A DNA stretch of 64,000 bases from an uncultured Butyricicoccus sp. (lineage in GTDB: Bacteria > Bacillota > Clostridia > Oscillospirales > Butyricicoccaceae): assembly GCA_944376065.1 (NCBI GenBank), contig CALWBL010000003.1, positions 62,001 through 126,000 of the forward strand. Reading direction: 5' to 3'. This document shows positions 18,658 to 25,717 of this stretch, piece after piece. The translations under genes were made by a program, and so were the position numbers. Within the stretch, counting starts at the first letter, position 1. Each line of letters opens with the position of its first letter. The notes under the pieces were generated by a model, which did not search any database, was not told where the DNA came from, and was given only the letters and a program-made list of their open reading frames with translations.

Positions 18658-18861
18658 TTAGTCTGAATTTTTCTCAGAAATTTTTTCCAGATTTTTTGAT
18701 GGCTCAAAAAGCAACAAAACGACTGATTCAGCTGCTCTTTGTGATGATGTAAAATTATCATGTAAATATATTTCTGTTGTTGATATTTTAGAATGTCCAA
18801 GCTGCTTTTTTATCGTATTTATATCAACACCAGATTCAACCATAATCATTGCAGAGCTATG
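18658..18861 (-). pseudogene. C-terminal scar of a tyrosine recombinase (integrase)
   Basis: The frame reads HSSAMIMVESGVDINTIKKQLGHSKISTTEIYLH. This is the end of a phage-type integrase: the LGHSKISTT motif and the catalytic Tyr region. A TAA stop lies directly before the first His, and the upstream catalytic Arg and core domain are gone. Its position 120 nt from a tRNA-Ser 3' end suggests it is the remnant of an element that entered at this tRNA. Confidence 0.75.
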
Positions 18862-18868
18862 TTATTGA

Positions 18869-19141
18869 TAATATAAAGATAAACGGAAAAAGACTTTATT
18901 TTCAAGGATTATAGGCATTTGTCATTGCTTATTCAATTCTTTTTCCAACTTTGATAATCAGGTGAGAAATGTGTCTAATAATGGGAGATGTCATTTAAGA
19001 GACAAAACCAAATATCGTCATGGTGGTGTGGTATTATGCTTAATCGCTACTTGTCAAGGACGTTTTATCTTAACGGATAGAGTGCCTATTGCTGAAGCAG
19101 GTGCAGGAAGAATTATTTTCGCATTATTTTCAGCACTATAA
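18869..19141 (+). pseudogene. Unrecognised open fragment, probably decayed
   Basis: An open frame of about 90 codons with no ATG and no ribosome site. A GTG at 18962 would give 59 residues. The C-terminal half reads like protein (RHGGVVLCLIATCQG, then RFILTDRVPIAEAGAGR) but no family is recognised. It is best described as a remnant in the integration scar zone. Confidence 0.3.
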
Positions 19142-19171
19142 ATGGGAATTTGTTTGTAAATGGAGGTACAT

Positions 19172-19594
19172 ATGATTGAAAAATTGCAAAAACCAGATAT
19201 AGACACAGTTATATATATTTGGTTTGATACGAATATAAAATCTCATAACTTTATTTCTGCACAATATTGGAAAAACAATTTAGAAACAGTGAAACAAATG
19301 ATTTTGCAAGCGGAAGTATACATATATAAAGAAAAAAATAAAATACAAGGATTTATTGGATTAAATGATGAATATATAGCAGGAATTTTTGTTGCAAGTG
19401 AAGCACAATCACATGGTATAGGTAAACAGTTGATAGACTTTGTAAAAGGTATAAAAAGGCAATTAAACCTAAGAGTATATCAAAAGAATACAAGAGCAAT
19501 ACAATTTTATCAACGAGAGGGCTTCAAGATTTTAAATCAGAATGTAGATAAAAATACCAATGAAAAAGAATATTACATGGTATGGAAACAGTAA
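19172..19594 (+). CDS. GNAT-family N-acetyltransferase
   Basis: A 140-residue GCN5-related acetyltransferase. It has an internal VYIYKEKNKIQGFIGL strand pair, the acetyl-CoA loop VASEAQSHGIGKQLI (Q/R-x-x-G-x-G/A) and the terminal NTRAIQFYQREGFK motif. The ATG at 19172 is chosen because GGAGG lies 5 nt before it; the earlier ATG at 19160 overlaps that ribosome site. The substrate is unknown; YjaB/PhnO-like members acetylate small amines. Confidence 0.85.
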   Translation: MIEKLQKPDIDTVIYIWFDTNIKSHNFISAQYWKNNLETVKQMILQAEVYIYKEKNKIQGFIGLNDEYIAGIFVASEAQSHGIGKQLIDFVKGIKRQLNLRVYQKNTRAIQFYQREGFKILNQNVDKNTNEKEYYMVWKQ

Positions 19595-19684
19595 AACCAT
19601 CGAAAATGTGTTAGTTGAATGAAATTTCCCATTTATTAAATAGAGGAGCTTTAAACTAAATATCTATACCACACAGCGCATATG

Positions 19685-19718
19685 AGCAGTAAATCTGGAA
19701 GAGATTTACTGCTTTTTT
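19685..19718 (+). terminator. Rho-independent terminator
   Basis: AGCAGTAAATCT - 5 nt - AGATTTACTGCT followed by TTTTT, 90 nt after the GNAT gene. Confidence 0.88.
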
Positions 19719-19835
19719 GCATTCATCATATTAAAAAAACTGTTGTAACCTGTGTTCGCATATAGGTTGCATTATTAAATGGTAAAACATTTATTGACCG
19801 TGACCGAAGATGAGAGCGTCCATTAAGATAAAATC

Positions 19836-19949
19836 TCAGTTTTGTGACGATTGCATCTGGAAAATAGAGTTTTTTATAGTCACATCATCCCTTGTTGTGG
19901 CTGGTTGACCGCTATCACTCACATTATACAATACACGTACCGCAAGCAT
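19836..19949 (-). pseudogene. Short conserved-looking fragment on the minus strand
   Basis: 37 codons starting MLAVRVLYNVSDSGQPATTR and ending in a stop, without a ribosome site and with a stop shortly upstream. The composition reads as real protein, but no family is recognised. The surrounding 19719-20068 stretch otherwise holds no gene; it looks like debris of an older insertion. Confidence 0.3.
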
Positions 19950-20068
19950 GGGATTTTACACTGGTACTAGAACCAAAAGTAATAGAAATGTCCATATCTG
20001 TATGCTATAATGAAACTGAAAATAGAGTGATAAATTAAAAATTTTATAATGTGTAAAGGAGAAAAAAT

Positions 20069-20680
20069 ATGAAATTGGATACAAATCTTTTGAAATGGAT
20101 AAGACAGCCAGATAATTATACGATAACTGAGGATAGAATAGAAATTATTACACAACCTCATACAGATTTATGGCAAAGAACTTATTACCATTTCCGTAAT
20201 GATAACGCTCCTGTATTGCAGATTGAAAATGCTGAAAAATATTTTTCTTTTTCAGTTAAGACAGAGTTTGAAAGCAAACATCGTTTTGACCAATGTGGCA
20301 TTGTAATGTATTTAGACAGTGAGAATTGGATAAAGGCTTCTGTGGAGTATGAAAATGAAAAAATTCAGCGTCTAGGTACTGTAGTAACCAACAATGGGTA
20401 TTCAGATTGGTCGTCAACAGATGTCGATGCCTCTATCAAATCAATGTGGTTTCGCCTTAGTCGCAGAGAAAATGACTTTTGTGTTGAAAATTCAATAGAT
20501 GGTGTGAATTATAACCAAATGCGTATCTGCCATATGTTTAATATCCCTGAGGTTGTTCCGTTTGGTATTTATGCTTGCAGTCCAGAGGACTCTTCTTTTA
20601 AATCAGTATTTACAAATATGGAAATTACTGATTGTAAATGGCTTACTCATGTTGGACAAGCACCTGACAATGATGATTGA
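20069..20680 (+). CDS. DUF1349 (concanavalin-like) domain protein
   Basis: A 203-residue cytoplasmic protein without signal peptide. The pattern FSFSVKTEFESKHRFDQCGIVMYLDSENWIKASVEY, the segment SMWFRLSRRENDFCVENSIDG and FGIYACSPEDSSF is typical of DUF1349, a beta-jelly-roll related to glycan-binding folds and usual as a single-domain protein of this size. The AAAGGAG site is well placed. Function unknown; it may handle a sugar. Confidence 0.82.
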   Translation: MKLDTNLLKWIRQPDNYTITEDRIEIITQPHTDLWQRTYYHFRNDNAPVLQIENAEKYFSFSVKTEFESKHRFDQCGIVMYLDSENWIKASVEYENEKIQRLGTVVTNNGYSDWSSTDVDASIKSMWFRLSRRENDFCVENSIDGVNYNQMRICHMFNIPEVVPFGIYACSPEDSSFKSVFTNMEITDCKWLTHVGQAPDNDD

Positions 20681-20778
20681 CAGTTTTCTGACTGTCATAT
20701 TCAAAAAAACTAAAATATCCCAAATAAATTCAGTAATTACATACATATAATACTATAAAATAGAATTAAATATTTTTC

Positions 20779-20921
20779 TTACAAAATTATGTATTTTACC
20801 ACTTGACAAATATTTGATTTAATGGTATTACTTTGTTAGTGCACAACGTAATATAAAAATTGTACTCGGAGTATGGTTAAAAAGATTTAAAGGACTGATG
20901 CCTATGATGGTTAGCAAAAAA
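20779..20921 (+). repeat. Promoter/leader repeat, copy 1
   Basis: A 143-bp block almost identical (two differences seen) to 22319-22461. It holds TTGACA (20803-20808), a 17-nt spacer and an extended -10 TG-G-TATTAC (20826-20831), then a leader with GTACTCGGAGTATGG and the start of a small ORF. It precedes the membrane/secreted gene pair at 21055-22079. Confidence 0.9.
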
Positions 20922-20960
20922 TTGATATATAATAAAAACGAATACACCTCCAGTAAATAA
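20898..20960 (+). CDS. 20-residue leader peptide/micropeptide, copy 1
   Basis: MPMMVSKKLIYNKNEYTSSK, starting inside the repeat 7 nt after an AAAGGA site. The first eight residues are identical to the peptide of copy 2 and then the sequences diverge. Translation is unproven; conservation of the start and N-terminus, with the C-terminus replaced, is the only evidence. Confidence 0.4.
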   Translation: MPMMVSKKLIYNKNEYTSSK

Positions 20961-21054
20961 TGAATTTATAAAGCAGGGCAGTCATTTATATTTGCATTAA
21001 GTTAATGTAATGTTAGTAATCACCTATAATTTGTTTGAAAGTGAGGTTAAAATT

Positions 21055-21453
21055 ATGATAACCATTAAAAATAATCGATTTTTATTTTCATCAGTACTTT
21101 TATGTGCAGTAATGCTTTTGTTGCAGATTGTAATATTAAATTCTAATTATTTTTTTACAATAGATGCTAATTTTTATGCTGTTTTATCCAAAGTATTGTT
21201 GGGTTTAAGTATAATTTTTTCTTTATACTCACTATTACTTACGTATGAGATGATTAAAATTAAAAAAATGCTTGCTTTGCCTTATGTTGTACAGTTTATG
21301 GGAGCGATAATATCTATGCTACAATATAATGAATATCTGCATAGAGTTGCAAACGTTCATATAGCACAAGAATTTATTTTAATAACATATTTTATTTGTC
21401 TTTTCTCATCGATTATTCTTATGTTAATATTTAGGAAATTAAAATTAAGTTAA
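21055..21453 (+). CDS. Small membrane protein, four predicted TM segments
   Basis: 132 residues if the ATG at 21055 (GTGAGG upstream) is used; a longer frame opens at 21010. Hydrophobic stretches fall at roughly 10-30, 40-65, 75-92 and 105-127, so it is a four-helix integral membrane protein. No family is recognised. It lies between the repeat copy 1 promoter and a secreted protein and may be its partner, for example as an immunity or export factor; that is speculation. Confidence 0.7.
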   Translation: MITIKNNRFLFSSVLLCAVMLLLQIVILNSNYFFTIDANFYAVLSKVLLGLSIIFSLYSLLLTYEMIKIKKMLALPYVVQFMGAIISMLQYNEYLHRVANVHIAQEFILITYFICLFSSIILMLIFRKLKLS

Positions 21454-21539
21454 AAGTTTATAATATTTTATTATAGTTATGTTATAACTCGGTTAATAAA
21501 CTCTTTTGAGTTTAAATATAATAAAAAGGAGAAATTCAT

Positions 21540-22079
21540 GTGAAAAAGAAAGTTATATCAGTATTTATGCTTTATGTGATGGCTGTATCGTTATTTGTAT
21601 CTGCGTCAGCTACATATGTAGATACAGCAATACCAGAACCAAATGAATATGGTTCCCCAGTTGAAGAAATTACTTATTATGATGAAGAGCTTAAAACAAC
21701 GATTACAGAGCGAACATATTTTGTGCCTGATGAAAATGGTATTACTCTCTATTCAAAATCTGGCAGTGGTTGGTATAAAAACGAAAAAGTTATTTCTTGG
21801 ACTGGAACAAACGGTAGAGATACAACAATTTATGCACAAGGACACTTCGAATGGGGAGATGAAGATGTAAGTGTAAGCTCTCCAAGTGGAGGATATGATT
21901 ATATACCAAGCAAGGTGGAAGTTAATAACAGTAAATGTACATATGGAACTGGAAAATATGGAGGTGTTTTCAACAAGTTTGCTTATGTTACTTATGATTT
22001 AGATCTTACTAATGCTGTTGGTCTACCAGTTTCACGTTCTGTTACAATACGTGTGAGTGAAAGTGGAAATCTTATTTGA
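21540..22079 (+). CDS. Secreted protein of unknown function
   Basis: 179 residues from a GTG start with AAAAGGAG upstream. Signal peptide KKKVISVFMLYVMAVSLFV with cleavage likely after SASA. The mature part is rich in Tyr, Gly, Ser and Thr and predicted beta (SGSGWYKNEKVISW, then GHFEWGDEDVSVSS, then GKYGGVFNKFAYVTYDL), with a single mature Cys. It resembles small secreted beta proteins but no family is recognised. Confidence 0.75.
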   Translation: MKKKVISVFMLYVMAVSLFVSASATYVDTAIPEPNEYGSPVEEITYYDEELKTTITERTYFVPDENGITLYSKSGSGWYKNEKVISWTGTNGRDTTIYAQGHFEWGDEDVSVSSPSGGYDYIPSKVEVNNSKCTYGTGKYGGVFNKFAYVTYDLDLTNAVGLPVSRSVTIRVSESGNLI

Positions 22080-22284
22080 AATTAATTAACCTATAAAATT
22101 CAAGTTATATGATTTATAAAATAAGGTTTTAGCATATATGCAAAAAAATTTAGACTATGTTTGTTAATTTGCATTAAATATGGTAAATAGTGGCTATCAG
22201 TCTATTTTAATCTTATTATTTTAAATAATTACTCATAAAGCAGAGTAAATATAATAACTAATTTTATTAGTTTAACCGTTCATT

Positions 22285-22317
22285 AAGAAGAAAACCATTA
22301 TTGGTTTTCTTCTTTTT
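22285..22317 (+). terminator. Terminator, island repeat 1
   Basis: AAGAAGAAAACCA-TTAT-TGGTTTTCTTCTT followed by T-rich DNA. The same hairpin recurs at 23476 and 25593. Confidence 0.9.
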
Positions 22318-22318
22318 A

Positions 22319-22461
22319 TTACAAAATTATGTATTTTATTACTTGACAAATATTTGATTTAATGGTATTACTTTGTTAGTGCACAACGTAATATAAAAAT
22401 TGTACTCGGAGTATGGTTAAAAAGATTTAAAGGACTGATGCCTATGATGGTTAGCAAAAAA
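22319..22461 (+). repeat. Promoter/leader repeat, copy 2
   Basis: Near-identical to 20779-20921. Promoter TTGACA at 22343-22348, -10 TATTAC at 22366-22371. It precedes the secreted gene at 22587. Confidence 0.9.
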
Positions 22462-22521
22462 TCCATATATAATCGAAAAGGCAGAAACTTTGCCATAATG
22501 GCAGCTGGTATTGCGTACTGA
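22438..22521 (+). CDS. 27-residue leader peptide/micropeptide, copy 2
   Basis: Begins MPMMVSKKSIYNRKG and ends with the hydrophobic stretch NFAIMAAGIAY. Same start context as copy 1. The basic N-terminus followed by a short hydrophobic end could be a small membrane peptide or an upstream regulatory ORF. It ends 65 nt before the secreted gene. Confidence 0.4.
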   Translation: MPMMVSKKSIYNRKGRNFAIMAAGIAY

Positions 22522-22586
22522 TAATGAATCAACACTGTATGTAGAATCGATTTAATATTGTTAAAACATGATTGGAGGATTATGTA

Positions 22587-23392
22587 ATGTTAAAAAATAA
22601 ATTATTCCAAATGATTTTTGTGGGTTGTATTGGAATGTCAACACTTATGTTTAGCGCATCAGCTACAGAAAGCAATTATTCCAGTGACATAAGTAATGCT
22701 CAAGTATTCCAGGCATATGTAGACAATCAATTACAAAAATTAGATTTATCATCGTTACCAGAAGAACGATATAAATCAGTTGTTGATGCCAGCAAATATG
22801 CATATATTGATTTAGATAGTGTTGATTCTGCTTATATGAAAGATAAAATTATCGAATCACGTAATACAATTATATTCAGTCAAGGCTGGGTAGCTGATGG
22901 GTTAGGTGGTCGTATAATAGATAAATATGGGAATTATGAAGAAGTTCCAGAGTTTCATAAATTATTTCCTGATGATTGGGAAATTCCAAGTTTCCAACAA
23001 GAAGATGATGATGTGGATTCTGTATCAACTTCAAAGGAAACTAGAGATTGGGATACTGTTTTTAACAAAATTGTAACATTGAAAATCCCTAGCAGCATTA
23101 CCAATTCTCCAGAATTTTACAGTATTGAAACATCGGCTTTTGTGGGTACATCAAACGAGTATAATATAAAAAAACTATCGACTGTAGGATATAATAATAT
23201 GGGTAATACTTATAATTTGGGTTATTCTAATAAAAAACAAATGCATCTTTGGGATGGAGAAGCTATTTAGATGAAGGGGCTGCGTTTGAAATTGATACAC
23301 CAAAGAATACAAAAGTATCAATAAGAGCTAGCAGTTACGATTCTCCGGGCGATTGGAGTTTAATGGTATCATCAAACAGACAATATGTATAA
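22587..23392 (+). pseudogene. Secreted protein gene with an apparent frameshift
   Basis: The ATG at 22587 has GGAGG 8 nt upstream. It encodes a signal peptide (FQMIFVGCIGMSTLMFSASA) and an acidic mature part. The frame stops at 23268-23270 after MHLWDGEAI. A different frame then carries a protein-like continuation (YLDEGAAFEIDTPKNTKVSI, then SSYDSPGDWSLMVSSNRQYV) to a stop at 23392. The join lies near 23260. The tail resembles a beta domain of an exported protein. Either a one-base indel has inactivated or shortened it, or there is a sequencing error; no classical slippery heptamer is visible. Confidence 0.65.
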
Positions 23393-23475
23393 ATTATTTT
23401 TGTTTGTGAGATGCTATGCAATAAATGACTATAACTATTAGTGATGAGAATAACTTATAAACACTTGTATTATTC

Positions 23476-23510
23476 AAGAAGAAAACCATTATTGGTTTTC
23501 CTCTTTTTAT
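23476..23510 (+). terminator. Terminator, island repeat 2
   Basis: AAGAAGAAAACCA-TTAT-TGGTTTTC-CTCTTTTT, the same hairpin as at 22285 with one change. Confidence 0.88.
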
Positions 23511-23604
23511 TACAAAATTATGTATTTTGTTACTTGAAAAATATTTGATTTAATGGTATTACTTTGTTAGTGAACAGCATAAGCGTAATATAAAAATTGT
23601 GCTC
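23510..23604 (+). repeat. Promoter/leader repeat, copy 3 (shortened)
   Basis: Matches copies 1 and 2 over the promoter (TTGAAA 23534-23539, TATTAC 23557-23562) and AATATAAAAATTGT, with a small insertion. It diverges before the peptide ORF, which is missing. It drives the membrane gene at 23640. Confidence 0.85.
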
Positions 23605-23639
23605 ATTTTTTAGAGTGGTGATATTGGAGGTAGAGACTG

Positions 23640-24134
23640 ATGAACACCAAAGCAAAATCCCCAAAAAAATTATTACTAGAATGTATTATATCAGTGATAC
23701 TTGTATATTTGATATTTTCAGTTTTTAACTACATGTTAGTATCTTATGATTTATCGCATACAAACACATCTGCTTTTGGTTCTATTATGTTATTTGTACT
23801 ACGAACAATTATTATTATTGGTATAAGTGTAGTAATTCGTAAACGTAATTATGATGTTCTTGAAAATAATAACATAAAAATATACAATATTTGTATTATT
23901 ACTTTATTTGTTTTAAGTATTGTTCTAAATTTATTTGGATTACCAAGAGAAGTTTTATTTTCTTTATCTTTTTCTGTTGGAATATATAATTTGCAAAACT
24001 CTAACTTATTTTTAGTTGTTTTGTGGGAACAGATATTCCTTAATTTTTTAATTTCTCATTTACTACTATGCTTAACTATTGTATTCTTTAAAAAACCAAA
24101 ACAATATCATTTAAATCACACAAATATTGATTGA
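23640..24134 (+). CDS. Membrane protein, four predicted TM segments
   Basis: 164 residues with a lysine-rich N-terminus (NTKAKSPKKLLLE) and hydrophobic helices at about 13-34, 45-65, 82-100 and 120-150. GGAGG precedes the ATG by 9 nt. No family is recognised. Its size and topology recall the 21055 protein but no clear sequence similarity is seen by eye. Confidence 0.7.
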   Translation: MNTKAKSPKKLLLECIISVILVYLIFSVFNYMLVSYDLSHTNTSAFGSIMLFVLRTIIIIGISVVIRKRNYDVLENNNIKIYNICIITLFVLSIVLNLFGLPREVLFSLSFSVGIYNLQNSNLFLVVLWEQIFLNFLISHLLLCLTIVFFKKPKQYHLNHTNID

Positions 24135-24140
24135 TAATTT

Positions 24141-24266
24141 TGGAAAAATTATTTTGACCACAACTGGTTTTATTACTTAGTTACTGCTTATTATGTTGGA
24201 TACGGAATGCTTAATACATCTCAGATGGGCGTTGAACTTAGTGCAAAGTTTGCACCAAGTAGATAA
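24141..24266 (+). pseudogene. 3' fragment of an unknown gene
   Basis: 41 codons with protein-like content (WKNYFDHNWFYYLVTAYY, then GYGMLNTSQMGVELSAKF) ending at TAA. Stops lie just upstream and there is no start codon. Probably the tail of a gene whose 5' part was lost when the island was rearranged. Confidence 0.35.
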
Positions 24267-24280
24267 TGGAGGAATAAAAA

Positions 24281-24829
24281 ATGGATTTATCTATGATAGG
24301 AGCTTTTAGCCAAGAAAATTGGCGTTACAACACTAGAATACAAACAACAGAAAATATATATAAAAAAACTAATAGCTTAGATTATACTGAAAAACCAAAT
24401 AATCCTATATTTGAAGGACTTACAACAGAACAAAATGAACAAGTGTCTCAAGCATGGCAAGAATTTAATAATAAAGATTTAAATAGTAAGTATACAGGTT
24501 CTCAAAGGTGGGATATTTTCCTTTCAAAGTTGGAAAAAAACGGACTAATAACAAGCGAAGAAAGACTTTTGGCTTCAGGAACTGAAGTAGTTTTACCTGA
24601 ACCGGATCAAAATGGTCAATTGGCAATTTGTAGAAATCTTATTCCAAATGAACAAGAACAATTAAATATGCTAGAAGAAGACACTATAAAATGGCTTGAT
24701 TATTTTATTTTCTATCAGTCAAAAATAAGTCAGATTTCTAAAATTGATGGCTATATAACTAAAGGAATAGATGAACAAATTACAGCTTGCAAAAAAGTGC
24801 AAAATATTATTAACCGTCTTAGTGAATAA
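24281..24829 (+). CDS. Hypothetical protein, paralogue of the next gene
   Basis: 182 residues, soluble, no signal peptide. GGAGG precedes the ATG. The middle (TEQNEQVSQAWQEFNNKDL, then RWDIFLSKLEKNGLITSEER, LLASGTE) aligns with the middle of the following protein (KYAGKDMTKETYQSFLNGL, VDMGILTEDEKYLAGS). The shared pattern is a helix, an F-L-x-x-L repeat and a G-x-[IL]-T-x-[DE]-E-x-x-L-A motif. Function unknown. Confidence 0.7.
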   Translation: MDLSMIGAFSQENWRYNTRIQTTENIYKKTNSLDYTEKPNNPIFEGLTTEQNEQVSQAWQEFNNKDLNSKYTGSQRWDIFLSKLEKNGLITSEERLLASGTEVVLPEPDQNGQLAICRNLIPNEQEQLNMLEEDTIKWLDYFIFYQSKISQISKIDGYITKGIDEQITACKKVQNIINRLSE

Positions 24830-24907
24830 TTTATAATTATTCTACTAGCTCTGATTTATGATATTTTGATATATCGTAACTATTATTTAAAATGTGAGGT
24901 GTTAAGG

Positions 24908-25480
24908 GTGAATATTGGAGGTATAAAAAGTGAATGGTTTAATTATAGCACACATAAACTGCAAAATGATAAAGAACTGCCTATCGCAGAGTTAAAATCA
25001 GAATATAAAAAGGACTTTGAAGAAAATTCCTCAAATATTGCGAAACAAATTTTAGAGCAGTTAAGCTCAAAAAAAGATGACCTAGATGAAAATCAGCTTA
25101 AATTATTAAAAGACAAGTATGCTGGTAAAGATATGACAAAAGAAACATATCAGTCTTTTTTAAATGGTTTAGTTGATATGGGAATATTGACCGAAGATGA
25201 GAAATACTTGGCTGGTAGTGTAAAAGAAACCGGAGGATATCAGTTAACCCCTATTGGAATTCCTTTCTCCTCCGCAACTGTAAGTGAAGCAAGAAGTCAA
25301 TCTTCTTATATTCCTATGGAACTATCCTCTCTTTGCAAAGACATGGATATCACTGACTTGGTAAAATATCGAGCATCCTGTGAGAAATTCTATTACATAG
25401 GCGATAAATCCTATAAGAGCAATGAAAACGAATTATTTGAATATATCTCAAATATTATTTCTGACATTAATACAAAATAA
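24908..25480 (+). CDS. Hypothetical protein, paralogue of the previous gene
   Basis: 190 residues from a GTG at 24908, supported by GAGGTG 6 nt upstream and by an N-terminus (MNIGGIKSEWFNYST) that matches the sibling's MDLSMIGAFSQENWRYNT in style. Mostly helical and soluble. The tandem pair ends with the third copy of the island terminator, so both probably form one transcript. Confidence 0.68.
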   Translation: MNIGGIKSEWFNYSTHKLQNDKELPIAELKSEYKKDFEENSSNIAKQILEQLSSKKDDLDENQLKLLKDKYAGKDMTKETYQSFLNGLVDMGILTEDEKYLAGSVKETGGYQLTPIGIPFSSATVSEARSQSSYIPMELSSLCKDMDITDLVKYRASCEKFYYIGDKSYKSNENELFEYISNIISDINTK

Positions 25481-25592
25481 CTGATTTAAATATAAAACAG
25501 ACATCCAGTTTTAATGTAACTTATCGAAACTATCGCTTTTGGTGATTAAATGATAGCTTGTGTAGATAATTAGGCACTTACTTACGTAAATT

Positions 25593-25626
25593 AAGCAGAA
25601 AACCATTATTGGTTTTCTGCTTTTTT
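25593..25626 (+). terminator. Terminator, island repeat 3
   Basis: AAGCAGAAAACCA-TTAT-TGGTTTTCTGCTTTTTT, homologous to those at 22285 and 23476, with a compensatory G-C change in the stem. Confidence 0.9.
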
Positions 25627-25676
25627 ACATATATCAATTATGATGAATCGACTTCATGTGTCGCACTGATATAAGA

Positions 25677-25702
25677 AAGGTGCAGCCCGTTGGCTGCACC
25701 TT
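25677..25702 (-). terminator. Terminator of the chemoreceptor gene
   Basis: GGTGCAGCC-CGTT-GGCTGCACC flanked by AA/TT, followed on the minus strand by TTTCTTAT. Confidence 0.85.
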
Positions 25703-25717
25703 CACATTTGGCAATTT

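Noticed and set aside
20779..23604. CRISPR array
   Set aside because: Repeats are 143 bp, only three copies, spaced by genes of variable size, with promoter elements inside; no cas genes.
18658..25626. Intact prophage or insertion sequence
   Set aside because: Only an integrase C-terminus is present; no transposase, structural or replication genes and no terminal repeats found.
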